Notes under the pieces: generated by a model
The model's database searches: none
Seen by the model: the letters and a program-made list of their open reading frames with translations, nothing else
What the model was told of the DNA's origin: nothing
Part shown: piece after piece, positions 1-9,395 of the stretch
How the letters are laid out: every line of letters starts with the position of its first letter
Numbering within the stretch: the stretch's first letter is position 1
Assembly: GCA_905182995.1 (NCBI GenBank)
Contig: CAJJDP010000092.1
Coordinates: 62,001-126,000, forward strand
From: Paramecium octaurelia
Lineage: Eukaryota > Ciliophora > Oligohymenophorea > Peniculida > Parameciidae
Length of the DNA: 64,000 nt
Direction of reading: 5' to 3'
Made by a program: the position numbers and the translations under genes

Positions 1-480
1 TTGAAATCTATGAGTTAATTTAGCATCATTAGATAGGGTTATAACGTAACTTAAATACACAAGGAGGCTATTTATGATGTGTTCTCAAGAAGCTAGAAAT
101 AGAAGGTGTTTGTCAATTAGGCAGAATACATTCGAAATCAATTGAATCAGCTCTTTGGTCCTTAATGGGTTGTATTTGTATGGGAAATTGGATTAAATTA
201 CGATTATTCCTATTTTAACAAAGAGGAGTATGTTTTTGAATTTGAATGTGACAATAAACGATGTCTGATTTTGAAATGGAATTTTGTTCAATCAGAATAT
301 AAGCCTGTTGAGTATAACATTTATAATGAATTTAAGAGTGAAGTATTTGAGCAAGATGATGTGATTTTAGAAGAATTAATTATAAAAATGCTACTACGAT
401 ACTAAATCATTTAAAATATGGATCCTCTAATAACTAAGTTGCAGTCGGTCTTTTATTAGTGTCTCTAGTCAACATTTTGA
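1..480 (+). CDS. Dynein light chain LC8-like protein, 5' truncated
   Basis: One frame is open from base 1 to a TGA at 478-480 under the ciliate code; the start lies outside the window. About 30 residues in there is a segment resembling the LC8/DYNLL fold: AEYIRNQLNQLFGPQW followed by FVWEIGLNYDYSYF and a beta strand with FEFE...LILKW, matching the LC8 helix plus W-x-x-x-V-G core. LC8 is a dimeric hub of dynein and other complexes, and dynein light chains are abundant in ciliates. Unlike canonical LC8 (about 90 residues) this copy carries some 60 extra C-terminal residues, so it is either a divergent LC8-like protein or the real end lies earlier behind an unseen intron. Its last 74 bases overlap the convergent kinase gene, which is unusual. 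The family call is from recalled pattern only. Confidence 0.55.
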
Positions 481-1410
481 GGATCACAACTTTTGCAGGC
501 CCATCATATTTCATTGTAATTCTAAATGTTAGCAGAATACATCATACTCTTTGGTTTCTATCTAATTAAATAGTTCCAACATTATCTCACTTTGAAAGGG
601 CAATCTCAATTCAACTACACAGTAAAAGACAACTCCTAAACTCCAAATATCTGCCAGATGACCACTATATCCTGGAATTTCACTTTTTTTATTTTCTCTT
701 AAACATTCTGGAGCAACAAATTGAAATGTGCCTTCAGTTCCTTTGACTCTGTCATTTTGGGGAGTCATTTATTGAGCTGATCCAAAATCACATATTTTAA
801 TCTGATGATTTTTGGTCAATAGTATATTGTGTGGTTTAATGTCTCGATGTGCAACATATTATTACTAAAGATATTGCAATCCCATCAGCATTTGTTTGGC
901 ATAATCTTTGAATGTGGGTTCATCAAATTTCCATGGAGCTGTGAATAATTCTTATTTGCTTTCCCACTTCAAAATTTGCCCCATTTCTGCATATTCTAAA
1001 ACCACATACAATTTCTCTCTCTCTTCATCATCGTATATCTCGAGCATCTTGACTATGTTGGGATGATCCAATTTTTAATGAATTTCTATTTCTCTGTATA
1101 CTTCATCTAATAATGAAACATACTTGGTTGCTTAAATAATTCTATGTGTATTTACTTCCATTGGGATTCTTATATATTTTATTCTTCTTTTTCAGAATAA
1201 ACTTATTAAACTTTTTTATTGCATATTCATGATTATCCTTAATTGCTAGTTTAATTTTCCCATATGATCCTTCTCCAATTATTTTCATAATCTTATATCC
1301 ATTTATGATCTTCTTTTTCTTAAAATTCACTAATGATATAGTCTTACATCGTTGGGATCTCTGGAGTAAGCTATCTCCTTCGACTTAAATATTTTACATT
1401 CTTTATTCAT
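407..1410 (-). CDS. CaMKK/SnAK-type Ser/Thr protein kinase
   Basis: Three short introns (1347-1319, 1155-1131 and 547-522; 29, 25 and 26 nt) give a 307-residue protein starting at ATG 1410 and ending at TGA 409-407. All kinase landmarks are present: glycine loop GEGSYGKIKLA, catalytic lysine in YAIKKFNK, helix C glutamate in VYREIEIHQKLDHPNIV, HRDIKPHN catalytic loop, DFGSA, APE and the DIWSLGVV helix. The insert after the lysine strand and the DDEEREKLYVVLEY hinge resemble CaMKK, plant SnAK and LKB1-upstream kinases rather than CDPKs. The protein is essentially a bare kinase domain with a 35-residue leader and no calmodulin-binding tail visible. It should be active. Its substrates (an AMPK/SnRK-like kinase is the family precedent) are inference. 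The 3' end overlaps the convergent LC8-like gene. Confidence 0.85.
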
Positions 1411-1460
1411 TAAAATTAAATAAATTAATCAAATCAACACCTTTCTGGAAATTATATCAA

Positions 1461-3019
1461 ATGTAAATACTAATAAGTTATATCAATTTCCAATTAATAA
1501 TAATATTTATATAGCATATCAAAAACACTTAACCAATTTATATCATTTAATAAGCCCTATTATATATTAGTTTGAAAGTTTAGAAGATGAATAAATTGAT
1601 GTTATTGATGATAGTAAATAATAATATTCATTTGAACAGGAATTTCACAAACAAATTAATCACATTAATAATACTAATTATATTAATCAAATTTAAAATA
1701 TAATAAAAATATAAATTCTATATAAATTAATGAATAGAAAATCATAATCTTGCAATGATTGTTTATTAAATAGTCAACGTACTAATTTCCAAAATATTTT
1801 GGTGAATTCAAAAAGTTGAGCTTATGAATATTATCTTTGATCAAAGTAATTATGAATTCCCAAATTTGGATATTTAATATAATTTTTAAAGTGGTAAAAT
1901 TTAATAATATAACATGATTAGAATTCAATTAAATTATATCTTCAATTATTGAAGGACTATTTAAGAGTACACTTAAGACTATTTATTAGATAGATTGTGA
2001 ATAATCAAATATTTGATGTAAATTTATTTTCTTATTTTCAATCTAATATAAGAACATATTCAATTAAAATATAGTTTATAGATGTTCCTCACTAGGAATA
2101 GTATTTATTATGAATTACATGATGAGTATTAAAATTGTCTGTAATCATTATGTATGAATTTTATTATAGATTTTTATAATTAATTAATCAGTTAACAAAA
2201 AATGAGTTTCTTGGAAAGCTATGACTTTCTACTTACCATTCGGCATTTGGAATTGGGTCAAATTGACATTTGGAAATAAAAAGAGAATGGATAGTTGGCA
2301 TATTGCAAAATATTGCAATCGGATATTTCGAAATAGGAATTGCATGAAAGATCGAATTGGGAACACGAGAATGTAATCGAGCTACTAGCTGCCGAGTTAC
2401 ACAAATAAAACAATAATAGCTACATTTCAATATATTACGAGTTCTATGACTCCACTCTACAAGATTACTTAATCAATCAGGAATTGCCCATTGCAGAGAC
2501 TGAAATCTGGAATCTATTTTATTAGATCTTGCAAGGCGTAATGTTCATCAAATCGAAAAATTAAACCTCAAATCTTAGTACAACGTGCATTTTCTATAAT
2601 AATGGGTAGATTAAGATAATGGAAGGAGAATCTTATAACATGCAATAGCAATTAGGGTTGGTGCTATTTGAATTGTGCACTAGGGAATCCTAATACTTGA
2701 TATTGGAAGATAACAAAACAATAAATATGAATAATTTGAATTACATGATGAATGAATGTAGGTATAGTAAATTATTAATATAAAAAATATTTGACCTAGT
2801 AAATTCAAAAGGTACAGATTAAATTTAAATAATATATGTAAAAACTCAAAATCTAATTAGAATTAATTGTCTCCATTCAAAGATAATATATTATAATTAA
2901 AACCATTCAATTTTTCGATTACTACTAACACATCACTCACAGATCGAGCAAACAAAGCAATTAGGAATTACAAAGAAGTATTAAAAAGAGTCAATTACAT
3001 GTATCAATTAGCATTATGA
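1461..3019 (+). CDS. Degenerate protein kinase-like protein (pseudokinase)
   Basis: Frames join through several GT...AG introns, clearest at about 2074-2095 (22 nt) and 2848-2870 (23 nt); the first intron and the ATG at 1461 are uncertain. The C-terminal half looks like a kinase fold: AYCKILQ in the lysine strand, YISIYYEFYDSTLQDYL as hinge, IWNLFYQILQGVMFI as helix E and LGLVLFELCT as helix F. Between helices E and F there is no HRD loop, no DFG and no APE; the chain runs directly from helix E into CIFYNNGQIKIMEG. It therefore should not phosphorylate. The N-terminal 200 residues are Asn/Gln/Ile-rich with no recognised domain. The end at TGA 3017-3019 follows a basic helix. It could be a scaffold or a decaying paralogue; the reading frame is otherwise kept. 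Confidence 0.55.
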
Positions 3020-3042
3020 CTTTATACGCATATTATACACAT

Positions 3043-4473
3043 TCATTTTTGCTTTTTTGATTCCTCAACATCTTCTTCCGTAATGATCCCCTTCTCTTTC
3101 AACTTTGTGAATAGCAGTTCCTTCATTTCACTATCGATCTCATTCTCATGCCCAATGATATAGTTGAATATGAATTCTTGACATTCTGGTGACAAGGCTT
3201 AGAACACCTAAATAATCAGATAGGATTACATCGAAAATGCCATGAAACATCAAGCAAGCATCAAACCATTCACATTGATCTACAATTTCTTTCACTTCTG
3301 ATGCAAATTGAGTCCATAATTCCTGGGATGTACAAAGCATTTATGCCATCTTTTGATATATGAATGCTTTATCCCCTATTGTAAAATTGCTTTTGGTCCT
3401 CAAGAATTCTTTAACAATGAATTCTAATATCTATTGGTCTGGCTATTTCATCTATTTGATAGAAATGGCCAATTGCATTAAGTCATCTGGCTAAATCTTA
3501 TTTTTTGTCTTCTCAAGTTATTGCTTAAAGTAAATCAAGAATTCTTGCTCTACTGATTCTTGTTTAAACATAAATTTAGATATCAAAATGAGATTCGAGA
3601 TTTCGACAAAAATACTTTGTGCTTTTAATGAAATATATTTTCCAAGAACAGAACTTTAACATCCACCTAAATACAATCCTAAGGCTAGTAATTTGAGGTC
3701 TTGTTAAGTAAAATTAATTAATTATGAATCCTTTTTACCCTTGGCCATGATTTCCTCATAATCTAAATCAATTTTTTTTAAATGTCTAGTGATTGATTCA
3801 TAGAATTCTTTCGATTCTATTTGATATTGTTTAATGATTAGTCCATATACATAGATAGATTAACCAAGAATGGATGCATCAAGATCAGGAATCTCAAGAA
3901 TTGTAAAGATCATTTTGATGAAGTTTTCTAATTGTGGCTCTTCAAGTGGATTTTCAGTCAATAAGGCAAGGACTTTTAAACACTAATTGAAATCAGATTA
4001 TCTAAATGCTAATGAAATTTGGATACTCTGAATACAAGAGGTGCTTATTCTATTCAAACAATTTATCAGTAAGTTTTTGATCAATGTCAATTATCTCATT
4101 TGCTAAAACCAAAAAGTATTCTAATTAATGAATGTTGAAGTTTTCAATAAAAGGTTCTAATTATTCCAATGCTATGATCATACTTTCCTCTACAAATATC
4201 TAATTATGAAATACAATTTATTTCAGTATATTCTTCTTTCCTCAAAGCAACCAACTTTTAGAATAGCTCGATCATTTATTAGGGTTGAATATCGATAGTT
4301 TTATTATCCTTTTTGCTCTGATCCTTAGTATTATTGCTATTGTTATTATGAATGAACTCCTGGGAATAATGAAATCTGATTATTCTGCAAGGCATTAATT
4401 TCGAAAGGGGTTAATTTGATCTGAATACTTGTGTGGTTTTCTGAGCAATGAATCGAAGCGGAAAACTTCTCAT
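3043..4473 (-). CDS. Mitochondrion-targeted protein of unknown function
   Basis: ATG at 4473 to TGA at 3045-3043, with three introns of 22, 25 and 25 nt; the removed lengths leave exactly 453 codons. The N-terminus MRSFPLRFIAQKTTQVFRS and the following Arg/Ser-rich stretch lack acidic residues and look like a mitochondrial presequence. The rest is helical, with alternating hydrophobic and charged faces suggestive of helical repeats, and ends in a Lys-rich tail. No catalytic motif or named domain was recognised. General features recall organellar RNA-metabolism or FAST/RAP-type proteins of alveolates, but that is only a guess. The neighbouring 4557-4811 gene on the same strand is also predicted to enter mitochondria. 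Confidence 0.75.
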
Positions 4474-4556
4474 TAATTTAATTAAAATACTATCCACACT
4501 TAAAATCAATGAATAATTTTGAATATTTCACTATGACTATAATAATCAATCAATTT

Positions 4557-4811
4557 TCAATTAGTTTGAGTTTGTCCTACGTACTGGGACCTCTTCCAAT
4601 CTACTTTATTCATAGAGAGTATTTACAATAAGTCATCATCGTCGTTCTACTCCTCAATCTGAAAGAATGCTGTGTGCAATTATGATAAATTATAGATCAA
4701 CAATTTGTGATTGTTGAATATTGTTGTCATAGGCAGAAATCTCAATTACTTTGAAATTTGTTTCATCATCATAGGCTGCCTAATGAAATTGGATGCTAAT
4801 CTCAGAAACAT
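4557..4811 (-). CDS. Small predicted mitochondrial protein
   Basis: An intronless frame of 84 codons runs from ATG 4811 to TGA 4559-4557. It begins MFLRLASNFIRQPMMMKQI, rich in Arg, Lys and hydroxyl residues and free of acids: a likely mitochondrial presequence. The mature part contains an acidic NDDDDLL stretch and a C-terminal VDWKRSQYVGQ segment. No family was recognised. It sits 84 bases downstream of the start of another predicted mitochondrial gene on the same strand. A frame reading of similar length in the antisense direction was not found. Confidence 0.62.
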
Positions 4812-5118
4812 TATTAATATTAATGGATTAATTTTTTAACGAATTTCCACAATATTGTAGATATAAAATATAATTAACAATGGTGACCAAGCAAGTCTAT
4901 TTATGCGCAGGTAAGTGATAAATAAAAATGATGATAATTATACTTACATATTCAAATGATCTAATCCAAAAAAGGCATTATTTTTCAGAACTCCTATTCA
5001 TTAATGAGCCACATTAAGATCACTATAATAGATATAAAGAATAGAACATTTTATCTTGTAAACATAAAATTAATAAGAAATATACATTAAGCCCATTAAA
5101 ATTGTGTGTAATTTAAAT
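4812..5118. other. Intergenic, PLD 3' side to small mitochondrial gene
   Basis: About 300 bases without a convincing gene. At 4911-4947 a 37-base segment is bounded by GTAAGT and its reverse complement ACTTAC, preceded by a short frame starting at ATG 4879. This could be a small unannotated exon, a hairpin or chance. No TATA-like element could be assigned. Confidence 0.3.
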
Positions 5119-8034
5119 TCATGTAAAATTGATATCTGGAACGACAATTTCGAAACTCAACATTTTAATTGTCAAATCCTCTTTGCATAAAAATTCTAAG
5201 GGGAATTCAACAGCATGACCTACAATTTATTCAGATAATTAATCATATTTGGAAAGGTCTCCTAAAGATTTAAACTAAAGATTAAATATTGATTTACAGT
5301 TTAATAGTCAACCAATGATTTAATACAATCATCCGGATAACATGCAAATATTTATCTATATATAATTGTGTTTCTACGAGTATTAAATCTAATTAATTCT
5401 TGTAATTATTGACTCAAAGGATCTATGACTTACTCATATGTCAATCCGAAATGCTCCATGTAGAGGGAAGTCCTTAACTCTTAAGCAAAGATGGATCTTC
5501 CCACTACTTCACCACCCATCATGGATCTCTTTTTTTTATTATCGTAAATGACAATTGCTATTTCTGAATCTCTATTTCCAACAAGACTTCGATCATTGAT
5601 ATTAGCAGAACCGATAAGAGCATATTCATCATCAACAATCATAAGTTTTGAATGAATATAAATTTATTCAGTCTTAGGTACATCCAATATCTTGGTGTGT
5701 GTTCTCAATGAATAAAATTCAATGTATTCACTAGGATCTGAGATGTTGGCATCCTTTCTAAGAGTCTCAAGGATGGAGTTCCCTCCTCTACTAATAGTCT
5801 AATATTCCCAATGCAATTAGACTTTCAACACTGCAGAATCCTTGTCAATTTCTCCAGCAAAGCCAGGTAATAAAGGCAAGAACACTATCACTTTGAATTT
5901 CTCTTTTCTTAGGGCGGCCTTTTTGATTCTTTGAACTAGAGCCATGGCTACTTTATTTTCTAAGGGCTTTTGATTGTCATCAACAGCACTGATGAAGAAT
6001 TGATTTTCAATGTAAATGAAATTTTGAGCTTCTGAAATTAGATGAGTATAAGCAATTTGTATAGAGAATTCAGTGTTGTTAGGGGAACAACCAATTGACC
6101 AATTTGATGCTGATCTCAAAATTTAAGTTTGACATTCTCCCTTCTCATAGACAATCTACAATTTAGGTTGAATCATAATGCTTGATCGAAATTGTTTCTT
6201 TATTGGCACAATGCTCTCCTCGAAATCTTCCTCTTCTTCCTACTTCTACCCGTGAATTTTCTCAAGAATTTCCATAAAGTCCTTATTACATTATTGTTTA
6301 TTGGGGAAAATGGCTGATAACCTTTGTTTTTGATTATAAGATTTCGTAATTGCTTTCTCCAAATTCTCTTTGAACTCTTCTTCTGGACCCTAACATTAAA
6401 ACTCTTCCCTGATTTCATTCTTATACTTTTAGAAGAATGTATCATGAGTAGTTTGTAATTAAGCATCTTAGATTTTATAATAATTGCCTGGGTTCTTAGC
6501 ATTTCCTTATAATTAATGTTGTATTCTCTTTTGAAAATTCTGACTAATCATAACGTGATTCCAATACTATTCGAAATGTCTGACTAAATCACTAACTGAT
6601 TATCCACTTACTTTGACTGCAATATCATGCCAAGGCATCCTGGGATCACTCCTATTGATCTAGCTCTCCCCACTCTTGTGAACATTCTCAAAATCCTTGA
6701 TTCTATTATTTGCATAATCAATCCCCGGCCAGAACTATCTCCTCACATCCAAATCAGTCAGTAAATGCTATTGAGTGTCCATTCTGCCAAAACACAAATC
6801 GAGTCCTCCCATAAATCCCACGGATCCATCTACAACCACGATCTTCTCGTGATGACTCCATAATTAGGGTATTGGTGAGGGATGTCTTAAGACTATGATA
6901 TTTTGAGACAGTCTTTCTAGGAAAAGTTTGGTGTGATTTGAATCATGTTTTAATGCTATTGTGGGCTCTAAATACATTAAGATGTAGACGGCCACTCCTC
7001 TATCAGCTATCTTCTTAAGAATCCTATCCAATCTGGAATCCTAGTTTATTTAATCATTTTAATCTATAGCTATGGGTCTCCTTAAGTAGAGATCTGGACT
7101 CATCCACCAATCAGTGATATATACATAATCCTTGGCACTCAACAAGGCAGTCATCACGTCGCTGAAATACCCTTCTCCATCGATGTACCATTTGCAATGA
7201 CTGTCCTTTACGGGAGCGAAGGAAGAGAATCTATGAATCTGCATGTAAGGACAGTCCTTTTAGGCTTGGTTTAATGCTGTTAAGAATTCTGTAAAAGTGA
7301 AATAATCGGGGGCAACAAGCAATAGATGTCTTGTCGCGAACTCTAATTTGATACCTCTATTGTAACCTGTTCCTGCCTTACCATATTTCATTTGAAAATT
7401 GTAATCAAACACCAATTGTTCTCTCATCTATGCTCTTTGCCCAAATGGACCCTTGCAATACATCACTCCATTATTCGATATATAGAAATATCTAATTTTA
7501 ATATTGGAATAGGTACCTTTTGGACCATCTTCCCCAGAGGGTTCCGCATCTGGTGCATCTACTTTCTGAGAATCTACCTCCTGCTCTCTTTTTTAAGGTG
7601 CACTCCTTGAACTTTTTGAAATCGCCATACTCTACTTCAGAAATCTCAAAAAACTTTAAAACCTCTTGAGTTAGATCATTCAGATTTTCACTCTACAGAA
7701 ATGACTTCAAAAAATTGAATAAAATTTATTATTTCTCTTTGGGTTAATCTTCCATACTTTCTTTTATTACTTCTCTTTTTTTGAATAAAAAAAGCGGATC
7801 CGGATTTGTTGTTGATTCCAACTACTAGAAATCTTTCACCCTTCTCCTTATGATATATTATTGATTTAATATTCTAACACTAAATTTATAGATATTATGT
7901 GCACCAATATCCTCGATCTGAATCACATCTTACAATTTCAATTCCCTAAGATAATCATATGTTCTAATAAATCCACATGATTCAATTTTCAATCCACTCA
8001 ATTGTAATTTCTCAGACAGCAATTACTAATTCAT
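5119..8034 (-). CDS. Phospholipase D with PX and PH domains
   Basis: ATG 8034 to TGA 5121-5119 with two introns (25 nt near 7515-7491 and 23 nt near 5302-5280) gives 955 residues. PLD hydrolyses phosphatidylcholine to phosphatidic acid and choline. Order of domains: an N-terminal PX domain (residues about 30-160, with [12 protein letters not shown] and the terminal FFEISEVE segment), a PH domain ([20 protein letters not shown]), then two catalytic HKD motifs, HHEKIVVVD near 6850 and HSKLMIVDD near 5650, the second followed by the GSANINDRS signature. This is the PLD1/PLD2 and plant PLD-zeta architecture; the family links it to phosphoinositide-directed membranes. Length and both HKDs are intact, so it should be active. 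Between the HKDs there is a charged insert (about 6450-6180) of low complexity. Confidence 0.95.
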
Positions 8035-8187
8035 TGATTTATATTAATTCTCACAAAACTAATTATAAATAAATTTATGAGTTTTTGATGATTATAGAAT
8101 GATAATATTATTCACCAAGAATTTCTTACATCCCCCCCACCCTTTTATTATTATATTTTCAATCACCCCAAACCCTTAATAAAACGC

Positions 8188-8400
8188 TCATTCTTCATTA
8201 TTTTTGCATAATCTTTTATACGAATCAGCAATTCCTTACAGATGTCTTATTAATTATTGCTCCAGTATATGAATGCCCACTCGAGGAAACATCTGAGAAC
8301 ATGATTTACATTTGCAGTAGCCAAATTTATTATGATTATTATTATTAATAGGAACTTTATTGGAAATACAAAATGATTTAATCTATACCTCTTACTCTTG
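8188..8400 (-). CDS. Small Cys-rich protein candidate
   Basis: A minus-strand frame ending at TGA 8190-8188 reads FGYCKCKSCSQMFPRVGI then an amphipathic helix and a basic end. The C-x-C-x-x-C pattern followed by a phenylalanine and a downstream His resembles a small zinc finger of the C2HC type. No in-frame ATG was found upstream before the frame runs into the 5' end of the plus-strand gene, so either an upstream exon is missing or the start is the internal ATG near 8300. Coding content is suggested by composition only. Confidence 0.33.
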
Positions 8401-8450
8401 ATTAGATTTATGGTGTTAATTTTAAGAGAGTACCAATTTTTTTGGCTGAA

Positions 8451-9119
8451 ATGGAGGGAACCAATCCACTCCCCATAAATGAGACTGACGAAGATTAGTA
8501 TTCAGAAAAAAATTCACGAGAATAATAAAAAAGATCACTACCGCCATTATAGAAAGTGGATATACGAGTTATGGTAGACAAGAAGAGGAGGAGACAAAAT
8601 GTTCACAAATCTCCTGTTGTTTCCTCCCAATTAGAATAACATATTGGGTTTAGAAATTCATTTTATAGGAATAACAAAATCAATTTGGCATCCAGACAGA
8701 AAATAGAAGAAATTAAAAATAGAGAATTAGGTATATACACCAAATATGCTCAACGATTCAATGTGCCAAAATCTTAAATATGGAATTGATTATAATTCTC
8801 GTAATTAGTTAAGATTTTTAATACTATTAATAACACTCTTTTATCAGAATCCGCAACATTTGAATAATCCTAGCAATGAAAAAGTAAGTATTCTTTTAAA
8901 CAGTAATGAATGCTTTATTTAAATTCAGAATCTTATAATATAAAATATAAATTATAAAACAGATGAATGAAAGGATCTGTGTTTACACAACTCATTGAAA
9001 ATCCATTAAGTAAGGAGCTTATTATACATATACAGGAAACTGTAACTATTTTAAAACATCAACCACTTAATAAAGTTTTAAGACTGAGTAAAAAAAATGA
9101 TGAAGAAGAAATTCAATGA
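8451..9119 (+). CDS. Basic protein of unknown function
   Basis: Start ATG 8451. The first exon (about 110 codons) is clearly coding, with an acidic N-terminus and a Lys/Arg cluster VDKKRRRQNVHKSP that could be a nuclear signal. A second coding block at about 8966-9119 ends with KKNDEEEIQ and TGA 9117-9119. Between them (about 8780-8960) the frame needs at least two introns whose borders I could not settle; a consensus-like donor GTAAGTATTC lies at 8892. No domain was recognised. It may be two adjacent small genes rather than one. Confidence 0.48.
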
Positions 9120-9395
9120 GATTGATGCTGAGACACTCTTCTCACATTTTCCTATCATTATAAATAAATGATGATGAAAAATGAAGTGGAGGAGATGCAA
9201 AAAGGAAAAAACGGAAAACCAACCAACCCTAATCTTATTGATGATTATTCTATATATATATATATTTGTGAAAAAGAATTTTGGAAAGATTGAAGAATAT
9301 ATTTTGAAAAGGATCTTAGTTATAAATAATTTAGTTAATTATATTATTTAGTTATAAACTTAGGAATATGTATAATAATTAAAATAGAAATAATA
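9120..9395. other. Intergenic, upstream of cyclase gene
   Basis: Purine-rich then AT-rich DNA with an (AT)n run around 9252-9264. No frame convincing as a gene. Presumed promoter region of the cyclase gene that starts at 9396. Confidence 0.4.

Noticed and set aside
8120..8160. C-rich run CCCCCCCACCC as a telomere-like addition site
   Set aside because: It is a single C run, not tandem CCCCAA/CCCAAA repeats.
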